A DNA stretch of 64,000 bases, from the NCBI RefSeq assembly GCF_921293095.1, contig NC_060254.1:57210069-57274068 (forward strand), written 5' to 3'. This DNA is from Ischnura elegans. Lineage: Eukaryota; Arthropoda; Insecta; Odonata; Coenagrionidae. This document shows, piece after piece, positions 54,501 to 64,000 of the stretch. The translations under genes were made by a program, and so were the position numbers. The notes under the pieces were generated by a model. That model had not been told where the DNA came from, made no database searches, and was given only the letters and a program-made list of their open reading frames with translations. Every line of letters starts with the position of its first letter. Within the stretch, counting starts at the first letter, position 1.

Positions 54501-54571
54501 GGAAACCCACTAACCCGCGGAGCGATAGTGGCGGCGCAAACTTTGTCGGGATACTTTTTTCCCCCATAGTA

Positions 54572-55077
54572 CGTATTTTCATCTGCAGCTACTGGAGAGA
54601 ATGAGAGAGAACCCTGGCAGCTTCTGCGATGTTATGCAAATATTTCTCCTTGTCTGCTTAGAAAAAAACTGAGTTTGGCTATGCTGCATTCCACACAATC
54701 TGGACAGAGGTTTGCTGAGAGGTTTTTGCAACCAGCAATGTTTTGAAACTTGTTCAATGTTGATGTTCAACCAGCTTAAATGTCATTCAGGCTACTAATA
54801 TCAATTTTAATTATTTATTTTATGTCTTATTCTTTAATTTGCTCTTGTTATACCCCATAATTATTTAAACTACTCCGTTTTTTTTTTCAAATAACTGTAT
54901 TCATCACACTTAGTCGTCAACTACGAGTGCTACTTTTTGAAAATAAAGAAAACAATTGGTGCTACAAAATGATACAAACTGTGATTGAAAGTGCTATAAA
55001 ATTAAATTGAAAGTGATATTTTCACGTATCTCTACTTATGACGTAGCACACCCATCCCCTAGAGAGATCAGTACTCC
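54572..55077. other. Unassigned sequence
   Basis: No gene or repeat end recognised. Confidence 0.4.
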
Positions 55078-55784
55078 TAGGTGGGTCCTCCGAAGGGTAC
55101 AACACACCGGGGCCGGGAACCAGTCCGAGACTTAGGGCCGTATTCTTAGTGGACCCTACATATCCGTCCCTACATAGCAAAAGGCCCCTACATGCGTTTC
55201 TCAGTCGACCCTACATAAGTGGTGGGGGGTGATTCCGTCGTCAAGTTCTCTGAGATGACGTAGATGACGGCGCAGTGCTAATTTTACACTCTGGTGGTGT
55301 AATGGAACTAACTATGAAACTAAGAAAAGACGACCGAAAATTTATGACCGAGCATATTGTTTTTGTAGGGTGTAGGACTGGTTCAACTACCCTACATCAA
55401 GTAGGGCCCGTTTAGTTCCAAAAACGGCCATATGTAGGGCTTGATGTGGCGTATGTAGGGCGATATCGGTTTATGTAGGGGCTGATGGCGTATCCAGGGT
55501 CGTTTGGCCCTACAGGGTCGACTAAGAATACGGCCCTTATACGCCCGCGCTCCCGGGGAGGGGTTTGGATGGGAAGGAACAAGGAAAGAGGCGCCGCCGC
55601 GATAGGAGCCCGTTGATACCTCTGGGATAGGGATAGGGTTGGAAGGGAGGGACGGGGTAAACACCTCACCGCTATAGACGGAAAGGGCCCACTAAATAGC
55701 GAAACCAGACATCAGCCATTAATGTGCCAACGATTTTGGGGGATTTTCCTATTAAAGAGAAAAATCCATCGATCAAATCGTTGG
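55078..55784. repeat. SINE-like element D, copy 4, interrupted by a MITE
   Basis: Same orientation as copy 3. ACAACACACCGGGGCCGGGA precedes and TACGCCCGCGCTCCCGGGGA follows the MITE at 55135-55536; CATCGATCAAATCG closes it near 55780. Without the MITE the length is about 300 bp, the family norm. No TSD was recognised, so the ends are approximate. Confidence 0.75.
55135..55536. mobile_element. MITE, 402 bp, PIF/Harbinger-like, TSD TTA, empty site known
   Basis: Left GGGCCGTATTCTTAGTGGAC and inverted right GGGCCGTATTCTTAGTCGAC, with TTA at 55132-55134 and 55537-55539. SINE D copies at 39067 and 31421 have the single TTA uninterrupted (GGTGGCTTATACGCC at about 39133), which proves the boundaries. 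The interior repeats CCCTACAT / ATGTAGGG many times on both strands. Confidence 0.95.
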
Positions 55785-55856
55785 ATACAGGGATGCCGAC
55801 TTACAAAAAATATTGGGGGGGTCCCAAACCGGGGATCTTGCCCCGGGAAATTTTAT

Positions 55857-56524
55857 AATAGGGTAGTTTCCTTCATCAAAGAAAACGAAAGGCATTGATT
55901 GCGATTCGTTACCCACCATTAGTGTATTCATAATACACAAATTATTTGGTTTTTGAAATACCGGTTTAGACGAATGGCAAGGGTCAAATTTTATCCTCAT
56001 TTGAAAAAGGCCAGATTGGCGCCCATGCGATTCCACTCCGCGTGACGTCACAGGGACCTAGTTTCTACACGGGAGGATAGGAGTTATACATCGTCTGAGG
56101 TTACCAATGCATGCATGAGGCACAGAGCTCAGGGAAACATGTCTTAATAATCACCTACTAAAACTGGCTAAGGTCGGAAAGTTTTCTTCGTTTGATAAGG
56201 TATTAATAAACCTTTTTTAAGCCAAGCGCTACCATACAGCAAGGTACTCAGCTATCCGCTAGCATCCTGCGACGTATCAGCGCTAAGCCTCGCCTCAAGG
56301 TCACCTCACCGGGCGGGAGGGGGAACCAGAAATACGACGTACGGAGATATTTCCCGGCATTCATACCTAAGCGTCGCGTTTTCGCGCGCTTGAAATTTTT
56401 CACTTTTCATTTAATCGCGAAAAATAGATTTTGTCATTTAAAAATCTAAAAGCGTGAAATACGTACTCCAGGAGTAATAATCTTTCGATTAAAGCAATAA
56501 AAAATAATAGGAATCCGCCCTATT
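55857..56524 (-). mobile_element. Repeat family A, copy 6 (668 bp)
   Basis: Full length, reverse orientation (AATAGGGTAGTTTCC at 55857). TGACGTCA at 56043-56050 intact. The MTSRGVESHGRQSGLFQMRI frame is open through to the end at 55860. Confidence 0.85.
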
Positions 56525-56603
56525 AGTGAGTTTTAAGTTTTTTAAGCATTTTAGAAGAGTCATATGATCAACATTGGAACCCTGATAACTCGAATCTCGA
56601 TTT

Positions 56604-57947
56604 TTGGACACTGCGGGGAAAATCGACAAGTCTGACACATTTTTTCCTCACACCCACGTTGCCATATTTTTTAATTTCCTTATCAACATTTCATACTTCC
56701 CTACAGCATGGAAACGTGCCAAAGTAATCATGCTACCAAAACCACTAAAATCTGCAACAAACCCTGCCTCTTACAGACCCATTTCTCTCCTCTGCACCCT
56801 GTCCAAACTATTCGAAACCCTAATCCATAACCGCCTCAAATATCACCTATCCATAGAAAATAGCATCAGGCCGGATCAAACGGGATTCCGGGTCTAAACA
56901 GCTACCACGCACCAGATCCTGCGGCTAACTGAAAAAATAGCCACCGGATTCAACGCCAGACTCGTCACACAGGCAGTTTTCCTGGACCTAGAAGCAGCGT
57001 TTGACATGGTTTGGACCTTGGGCCTTATCCTGAAAATTTCCACTTTCCCCATTCCCTTCTACTTGCAAAAGATAATAAAATCCTTTACCTCAGACAGAAC
57101 CTTCTTCGTCAAATTGAATGCAGCCTTTTCTGAAACCCTTCCCATTTCCTCTGGTGTTCCGCAAGGCGCCATCCTTTCCCCTACCCTCTTCAACCTGTAC
57201 GTAAACGACCTTCCCTTAATTCCTGGCAATGAAGCTTTCCTCTATGCAGACGACACTACCTTTATAGCCCAAGGCTCAAACCCCAGAACAACGGCCGAGC
57301 TGCTACAAAGACAGATTGATAGCTACGAAGATTGGGCGGACACATGGAAGCTGACTGCGAACCCAAACAAATGCATCCAAATGACCTTCACTCGACGTCC
57401 AAAAGCCGGCACCGCTCATCCTATTTTCTACGGCAGCAAAGAAATAAAAAGAAAAGGCACGACAAAATTGCTAGGAGTAACCCTGGATAAGAAACTAATC
57501 TGGAATCACCAAATAACTAATTCAATAGGAAAAACAAAAGCCGCAGCAGCAGCTCTTGGCCCATTGCTCCAAAAGAAATCAAAACTATCCTTAAAAACTA
57601 AAACTCTCTTGTATAAAACAATGTTAAAACCGCTGCTAACGTACGCATCCCCAGTCTGGCTGATGGCATCAAAAACTCATGTGTCAAAAATACAAAAAAC
57701 AGAAAACATACTACTTAGAAAAATTGCTGGCGCCCCTTGGTACATAAGAAACAAGGACTTACGAAAAGATCTTAAAGTTACTCCGATATTAATCGAATTA
57801 AAAGAAAATCTACTGGAATTCAAAAAAACACTTGGACGCACAGGAAACGAGAAAATTGAAAATCTCTGGGACTACACTCCAGATTCAGGTTCCAATCACC
57901 GTACTCCAAACTCCGCATTTATCCCGAACCACATCCCTTCCCCGTAA
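56604..57947 (+). pseudogene. Jockey-like LINE reverse transcriptase, one in-frame stop
   Basis: Two frames (56604-56897, 57006-57947) lie in the same register and are joined through GFRV-stop-TATTHQILRL, so a single TAA at 56895-56897 is the only break in about 448 codons. Motifs: FPTAWKRAKVIMLPK and YRPISLL (RT block 1), FLDLEAAFDMVW with the first catalytic Asp (56984-57019), SGVPQGAILSPTLFNLYVND, FLYADDTTFIAQ with the catalytic Asp pair (about 57238-57273), KCIQMTF, KLLGVTLD and YASPVWLMAS. The order and wording fit Jockey-clade elements. The endonuclease and ORF1 are missing: 5'-truncated about 80 bp after family A copy 6. The first in-window Met is not a real start. The 3' UTR reaches about 58070. 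Confidence 0.9.
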
Positions 57948-58444
57948 ATCAACATACCAACAGAAAGACTGAAAAACATCAAGATAATTAAATAATCAGA
58001 AACCAACTTTTACTGAAACCCACTGGAGACAGCCAGAAGGCTGGGACTAGTGACAAAGAATAAAAACAGAAATTCCGGCGAGGCGAGGGCCATCTAAGGC
58101 CGCATGGAGTCGGCGCCACTTGTTGGATACCCATCAACTGGGGTGCGTAACCTTTCGAGCACTTCCGATACCCACGTGCGAGGGCAAAGCGTGTTTGGTC
58201 GAGTCCTCCGCGTGTCAAGGCAACACGCCAAAAGGGAGGGATGAAGGCGAGTGTGCCACGCCACGCCACGACTTCCTTCCTTTTACACGCGCGGAAGACA
58301 TGTTTCTTTTTGGAGGTTTTTTGGCGAATGCGGAAGAGAGTCAAGTGATCGCTCTCGCTTGTGAAGAGGTCGCCGGAGGACTGTTGTCCGAACCAAAATT
58401 ACAGCGACTCCACTTTGGACGCTTATTACAACCACAGCCTTCAT
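57948..58444. other. LINE 3' flank and unassigned GC-richer sequence
   Basis: The first about 120 bp are probably the Jockey-like 3' UTR. Beyond it, overlapping frames on both strands (57988-58344 minus, 58120-58491 plus) have no domain. CGTGTCAAGGCAACACGCC near 58208 faintly resembles an array S block but is not enough to call a unit. Confidence 0.35.
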
Positions 58445-58683
58445 CAAGGACGTACTTAGGATCAAAACTAGGGGGGGCAAGCCTTGGTTGATCACGTTGT
58501 AGGTAAGATTTAAGCATGGAAAAGGTGAATGAAACCAACATTTTAAGGAAACTTTAAAAGCTCTATATTAGTTTTTAAAAATTATTTGCTTGAAAAAATA
58601 TTTTCCTTAACGACATTTGAGATTTTTGCTTCCGGGGGGGTGGGGAAGCTGCCCCCTCCTGCCCCTCGCTGGGTACGCCCATG
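58445..58683. mobile_element. hAT-like MITE (CATGGGCGTACCCAG type), 239 bp
   Basis: Left end CAAGGACGTACTTAGGATC, right end inverse CATGGGCGTACCCAGCGAGG. Flanking octamers GCCTTCAT and ACCGTCAT agree at 6 of 8. G-run near both ends as in C1 and C2. Confidence 0.75.
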
Positions 58684-58806
58684 ACCGTCATGATATTGGT
58701 ACCATTAATTTACTTTTTATATTGTTGGGGTTCAAGGTATTCAATCTACTGCCCGCTGATATTGAACAATAAAATTCTAAAAGAAAAATTAAAGCTTGCC
58801 AAAGAT

Positions 58807-59022
58807 TGTTTTTTTTTCTCAAGAAACAATGAGCAGTAATTAATATGTTACTACTAGCTGACCTGGCAAACTTCATACCGCCTAATAATCAATGAATAGT
58901 ATAGTTACACAATTTGTTTTTTTTTCTCAAGAAACAATGAGCATTAATTAATATGTTAGTACTAGCTGACCTGGCAAACTTCATACCGCCTAACAATCAA
59001 TGAACATTATAATCAAACAATT
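58807..59022 (+). repeat. Tandem duplication, 108-bp unit, two copies
   Basis: TGTTTTTTTTTCTCAAGAAA at 58807 and again at 58915 start two units of 108 bp at about 92% identity, each containing TACTAGCTGACCTGGCAAAC then TTCATACCGCCTAA. The latter resembles a very common arthropod retroelement 3' motif, recognised from memory. Confidence 0.9.
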
Positions 59023-60158
59023 TATGAATCAAAATCGGCACTATTGATTTGAATAATTTTAGAATTATTATAATAAAATAAAATAAATAAATAAAACTAC
59101 ATACCTATAAAGTATCATAATGGCTAGTTAGAAAGAAATTACACACCAGGGTACATATAAGCGGATTTTTTTCAATGCATTTTCTAATTTTTATGCGTTA
59201 ACTTACAAAATTTGTTACTTTGTTGATTACTTTATGAGGATATTTTTGACGTGGTCTTATAAAGAAGTTAATAAAGTCAAAATTTTAAGCAATCAATTGT
59301 TGGACCATTTGTGTTTTTATCCGTAAAAATATGTTTTATGGTCCTAGTCTATTGCATAAACTTACCCCCTTCTTGCAAGTTTACGCAACGCTTGACCGAT
59401 GCTTGACTGACGCTCAAAATCTCGTGAGAATACCCAAGAGGGAGTAGCATCAATATGACATATACTCGTGGCGCGCTAGTTATAACTCGGTTCGGAAAAG
59501 TGCACTGCGTAAACGTGACCAATGCGTTAAAGTGTCCTGGTCTACCTTAAAAATTCGGCTTTATTCTCTTGAGTCAAGTACCGTCTGATATACGACAGTT
59601 TTTGTGTTTCTATTAAAAGGCGCAAGAACAAATGAAGCGGATGGTTTACCGACGCTTGGACATGCCACATATATTAGACCATGAGAAAAACATGAGTTTT
59701 CTAGATTCAAGCCAACAACACTCACTTCGTGATTTGTTAATCGTCATCGCGAATGCAACAAGAATTGAAAATTAAAGTCGTTTGAACTCAAAGGGCATAT
59801 CGGTTGGGATAATGGGAATTCTCGGCATGAGAACTTCCTCATGTTTGAATTTTTCTTTGAGTATATTCACGTGAATCACATTGGTTAACAGTTATTTTGT
59901 CACCAAACGCATTCCATTGCATACTTTGGTTGGTTTAGGTTTCGGAGCATCATACGCACCGAGCCAGCATTCAGCCGTAAATTGTGCGGTGGCTCATTTA
60001 AGAATTTTAAAAATTTTTATGGATAGTTGGTGACTTCGCCTTCGTTTTGTACACAGTCAATACATTTGAATGAATACAGAGTACCTACGATTTGATTCTC
60101 AATTACGAAGTTTAAGTCATCCACATATTCGTTCATAGCCTTATTATCAATAACAGAC
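59023..60158. other. Unassigned AT-rich sequence
   Basis: No frame with a domain and no repeat end recognised. Confidence 0.4.
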
Positions 60159-60434
60159 ACTTTGGTACTTACACAATATATTTTTTTCTAATTCCAACCA
60201 TTTTCGGCTGTTACGACATTACCAAGTACAGAAAATATGAGTCGTCAGACACCATTGTTACAAGACACATATGTATGTCGTAAGACACCATTATTACAAG
60301 AAAAAAAATATAGTGGACGGAAAAATGGAAGATAAAGTCCCAAAAGGGAAGGCCAAGAGATATATATTCTGTACTTGATAATGGTATAACAGCCGTAACC
60401 GGTCGGAATTTTTAAAAATATATAGTACCAAAGT
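60159..60434. repeat. Inverted repeat, about 75-bp arms
   Basis: Arms 60159-60240 and 60361-60434 share ACTTTGGTAC, AATTCC-ACC, CGGCTGTTA and AAGTACAGAA-type blocks at roughly 78% identity. Between them GACACCATT(A/G)TTACAAG occurs twice (about 60248 and 60285). Possibly a decayed short TIR element. Confidence 0.55.
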
Positions 60435-61171
60435 GATTGGAAATGATTTTTTTATTAGAAGCATGCAGTTATAGTATGGGATTTTGGAAAATATCCGAAA
60501 GAAAGTCAAAGATCACGGAATAAATAAGAAACAAAAATATTACTATGGAATGAATAAGTGAGAAAAATCATGAATTTACAGAGGGATGTCGTGGAGAATC
60601 TGGAATACAGAAGATAACAATGGATAGGGTACGTATAAATGATGGGGTAAGAAAGAATTCCGAAAGCTTTTGTCACATGAATATCGAAAGGGAAAAGTGG
60701 AAGAAGACCCAAGACACCATGGTTGTGAGGGAGTACGGAAGACAACGATTAGTACCATAGTAAATGTGGGAGAGGCATTTCTTGAAAATATTAACGTCTT
60801 CAGTGAAAATCGGAAAGTCCCAATAGAAAACATAGAGTAATTACAAAATTTATTTAATTCATATTTGACATTGGTACCTGTTTGCAACAAAAAGGAAAAA
60901 TGAAAAATTTCATTTTTCGGAGTGAGGTTGAGAAAGGGCCGGAATTAGTTATCAGCCCGTGGGGGTATTAGAAGGGCCTGCTCCGCTGCTAGGGGACTAT
61001 CGACAGTCCACAAGATAAGAGAAGGTACGTCGGTGATAAGCGAGGTTAAGAGGGCAGACGACTTAGGACCTAAACTAGGAAAGGAAACACCGTTGCTGCT
61101 TATACCGCGCAGATACATTTGTTTATTTGGGACGTATAGGAGGGCCGTTTATTTTCAACAACCTCCGATGT
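60435..61171. other. Unassigned sequence
   Basis: Overlapping minus-strand frames (60506-60745, 60576-60890) lack domains. A small palindrome, AATGAAAAATTTCATT, lies near 60899. Nothing else seen. Confidence 0.4.
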
Positions 61172-61426
61172 CAGTGGCGTAGCGAGGGATCCGGAGGGTC
61201 CGGACCCCCCCGCCCCCCCCCCACCCCCCCGAAATATAAAAGCACACTAACTTTGCATTAAAAAAATTGAAAAACTATAAATTTAAAAAATATTTTGAAA
61301 AATGAAGATTTTTCGATCGTGAAAAGTGTAAAAATTAGTTTTAAACCCCCTAATTAGTACCCTGTTTTTCAAAAATGTCCGCCCTGGTTTTGGGCCACCC
61401 GAACAAAATTCTTGGCCACGCCGTTG
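61172..61426 (+). mobile_element. hAT-like MITE family C2, copy 2 (255 bp)
   Basis: CAGTGGCGTAGCGAGG at 61172; the right end CCACGCCGTTG at 61426 is an eroded CCACGCCACTG. Octamers TCCGATGT and TCCGATCG agree at 6 of 8. Interior AAAAGCACACTAACTTTGC and TTTTCAAAAATGTCC match copy 1. A long C/G run follows the left end. Confidence 0.85.
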
Positions 61427-61434
61427 TCCGATCG

Positions 61435-61740
61435 TTCATGAACAGTGATTGATGGCAAATTATTTCATAGCTAAATATTGAGCATACTAATGGTGTACTT
61501 TCGGCATAATCGCATCGGCAATTAAGGAATTGGTCGTGCCTGTGGATAAGTTTTACTATACCTTCTTCATGAAATGTAGCCGCCAATGACTTCCAATGAA
61601 TTTTGCCTTTGGCTCATCGTCCGTTTGAAAACGCATGTAATCTAGCCACATCTTCATTTCAGCGTAAAGATGAAAGTCATACGGCACTAGGTCGACATTA
61701 TACGGCGGCTGATGGAAAATGTCCCATTGGAATTGCATAA
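61435..61740 (-). pseudogene. Mariner transposase C-terminal fragment, second type
   Basis: Minus strand: WDIFHQPPYNVDLVPYDFHL (from 61731), the HPPYSPDLAPxD block with several changes, then after a frameshift FHEEGIVKLIHRHDQFLNCR, the usual GIxKLxxRxxxCLN tail. Only the last catalytic Asp region and C-terminus remain. It differs from the fragments at 14.0 and 16.6 kb. A hAT MITE lies directly at its 3' side. Confidence 0.8.
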
Positions 61741-63434
61741 GGAGCAGATTAATGTTTCAACCTCATTTCAATATCATACGTATTGGGTCGAAACAATTCC
61801 CTATTTCCCCTCCACTCAACTTCTGGGATCGAAACTTCACCATGAGCAACGGAGTTTCGATTAACTTTTTTCGCTCCCGGGAGAAAATTTTCGTTCCGGG
61901 TCGAAACTAAACTCCTTGGTGATTTTAATTTCGTGTGGGAACGAAACTAAACCCAGGGATCGTATTTTTGTTTTCACTTGCCATCCCTCATTTTAAGGCA
62001 TACGTTTTCATCTTCTAACTTCCCAATATTTTAGCATCATAAATATATTCAAATCGATGGGAGATGCTCAGATGTATAATTTACTGAAAAGTCTAAAATA
62101 GATTACCAAACGCTTAATTTACTGTAAAACTGAGTCTAAAATAGATGATTTACTTCGTTAATAAATTCCAAATCACAATTAATGAGCCTCAAATCGTACT
62201 TGCCCGTCCTACCATGTAACATTGCCCAAGTCTTATATGGGACTATTATTATGGGCTCTCAGAGACCATCGAATACCATTTCACCCACCCTAATCCCAAA
62301 TAAAATTAAAAATGTAACAAAACATTCAAAATCAGATACTTATTACACCAATGTGACAATTCAGAGGATAGAATATTTCTTTTCGTACCAATAGTAGCCC
62401 TTCATGGCTCAATCCTGCTTAAGTCTTGGCCTATCTTTTACTTTTGCGAAAACCTAAATCTCCTCCCAACTCATGGTTGCTAAAGTCAACAGAAATATAT
62501 TATTCGGGGTTTTTCATCATAATTCAATTGACCTTTTGATTACTCCTTCAATCACATATATTCATAAGAAGGAATAAAAAAGTTGAGGAGTTGGGATTCG
62601 AATTTTTGGAGATATCTTTCAAATCAAACAAAAGTGATTATTTACTTGTGATGAATTTTATTGAATAGATGTATAAACTGCGATGATCCAGAGAGCCTTT
62701 GTCCTTCACAATATAACTCAGTATTTTTTGGATAAATAACCACGGGCCTTCACGGTGTAACCCACATTTGCAAAATTTTCGCAATAAGGCTTACGGATAT
62801 AAAATCATTCACGATATACGAGCGATACGGATATAAAATCGGACACGAATCACCTCCCTCGTCATATAACTTAAGTCAATTACGTAAGCGTAGCTCTATA
62901 GGTTGAAGCTAGCGCGAATTAGAGAGATCATGATTCAGGTCGCGGTCAAGGCAAGTTATTTAACTCCCGTGAAAATTTTGCTAACTCGATAATCTCCGAG
63001 AAAACGTAGATGAGGTTGATTTCGATGATACTCTGGTTAGAAAATTTCTAGAAATAACCGCAGACTAGCCTTCGGCCTACCTTTACTCAGCCACCGCAAG
63101 CGATTAAGGGCGAATATTCCATACATCATCTAGCTATTCTGTGGTTGATTCCTTGAATGGTGCGTGTCGTTAACGCTCTATCATTGAAATTTTTCCTTTT
63201 ATCCCCGGATATGCGGCTTTATTCCCTGAAACACGCTGTCTAATGATATGGAATGTCCGGAAAAGTAAACCAACTTTCCCTTTTAAGGAAATAACACTAC
63301 GCAGTGGAGGAAAGAGTAGGAGAGAGAAAAAACTTACTAAAACCAATGCGAAATGTGAAGGTGGAACAACTTAATCATCTTTAGGCATGATTGTTTGATG
63401 AAGACCACCGTCGAGGGATAAGAAGGCATCCATT
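61741..63434. other. Unassigned sequence with TCGAAACT words at its start
   Basis: Between 61785 and 61950, TCGAAAC or GTTTCGAT/GTTTCGTTCC-like words occur about six times on both strands, perhaps a subterminal repeat. The remainder is AT-rich and no feature is recognised. Confidence 0.4.
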
Positions 63435-63989
63435 ATTAGGGTAGTTTCCCTCATGAAAGAAAACAAAAGGCATCGATTGCGATTCGTTACCCACCATTAG
63501 TGTATTCATAATATACAAATAATTTGGTTTTAGAAATCCCAGTTTAGACGAATGGCAATGGTCAATTTTAACCGCATTTGAAAAAGGCCATATTGGCGCC
63601 CATGCGATGCCACTCCACGTGACGTCACAGGGACCTAGATTCTACACGAGTAGTCAAGAGTTACACCATATGAGATTACCAATGCATGCAGGAGGCACAG
63701 AGTTCAGGGAAACATTTATTAATAATCACCTATTAAAATTGCCTAAGGTCGGAAAGTTTCTTCTTTTGATAGGGTCTTAATTATCCTTATTTAAGCCAAG
63801 CACTACCTGCTAGCAGGGTACTCTGCTACCTGCTAGCAGCCTGAATCGTAGCGGCGCTCATAGCCTACAACCAAGGTGGCCTCACACAGCGGCAGTCGGA
63901 ACCAGAATAACGTCACACGAGCTTTTCGCAGCATTAATACTTAGCCGTCGCGTTTTCGCGCGCTTGAAAATGTTCACTTTTCATTTAAT
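63435..63989 (-). mobile_element. Repeat family A, copy 7 (partial)
   Basis: Reverse orientation from ATTAGGGTAGTTTCC at 63435. TGACGTCA at 63620-63627 intact. Similarity stops after CACTTTTCATTTAAT near 63989, about 120 bp short of the other end, where the sequence switches to AGTATAACGAA; this is a real break, just before the window edge. Confidence 0.8.
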
Positions 63990-64000
63990 AGTATAACGAA

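Larger units (their letters stand above)
50744..54569 (-). mobile_element. 3.8-kb TIR element with TA flanks carrying an uncharacterised protein
   Basis: The left end CTATGGGGGAAAAAAGTATC then CCGACAAAGTTTG (50744-50776) recurs inverted at the right end (54537-54569); the match extends about 50 bp through GCCGCCAC and ATCGCT with three or four differences. TA flanks both ends (50742-50743, 54570-54571), as in Tc1/mariner-type insertions, although GTAC would also fit as a 4-bp duplication. A degraded single-exon coding region (51350-52990) lies inside on the minus strand. The last 1.5 kb (53000-54500) is AT-rich with no recognised frame. Confidence 0.7.

Noticed and set aside
1..64000. CRISPR array, bacterial operons, phage or integron
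   Set aside because: No regularly spaced repeats with unique spacers, no ribosome-binding-site-led gene strings, and all recognisable coding remnants are eukaryotic transposons.

Overview
This is eukaryotic, intron-era 'junk-rich' genomic DNA, most likely from an arthropod and probably an insect. The evidence is the mixture of degraded non-LTR retrotransposons of insect type, mariner-like transposase remnants, tRNA-derived SINEs, many short TIR elements, a Penelope-like element and a satellite-like tandem array, with no convincing intact host gene, rRNA or bacterial-type operon. The species cannot be fixed from the sequence. No database search was possible, so family names rest on motifs, terminal repeats and target-site duplications (TSDs) read directly from the window.

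Layout. 0.6-2.5 kb: TIR element with 3-bp direct repeats. 2.56-8.5 kb: long TIR element (GGGCCG ends) holding a decayed LINE with endonuclease and RT motifs. 8.5-18 kb: dispersed repeat B with a perfect hairpin, the first copy of the ~667-bp repeat family A, a PIF/Harbinger-like MITE inside a segmental duplication, a tRNA-SINE, a Helitron helicase scrap, two mariner remnants and two RTE-like LINE tails lying tail to tail. 18-21.1 kb: another GGGCCG-ended element with family A and a LINE tail nested inside. 22-23.3 kb: a minus-strand LINE split by a hammerhead-ribozyme-like hairpin. 25.8-33 kb: two SINE families, hAT-like MITEs, a tandem duplication with a 37-codon ORF, and a decayed pogo/Tigger-like transposase interrupted by a hAT MITE that itself contains a SINE. 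33-41 kb: the best RTE-like RT fragment, further MITEs, one possible host ORF, and a second ribozyme hairpin. 42.4-49.5 kb: an eroded ~320-340 bp tandem repeat array invaded by hAT MITEs, a hairpin, a foldback element and a Penelope-like element with GIY-YIG endonuclease and hammerhead motif. 50.2-54.6 kb: another ribozyme-like hairpin, then a 3.8-kb TA-flanked TIR element carrying a decayed minus-strand protein of an uncharacterised, repeated animal family. 55-64 kb: SINE D with a MITE in it, family A copies, a Jockey-like RT with one in-frame stop, hAT MITEs and a mariner fragment.

The genes here do not form a pathway. What works together is nesting: several insertions are dated relative to each other by TSDs and by an empty site present elsewhere in the window. 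The most unusual signals are the repeated hammerhead-like hairpins, the TIR element carrying the uncharacterised protein, and family A, whose copies each disperse a TGACGTCA octamer.
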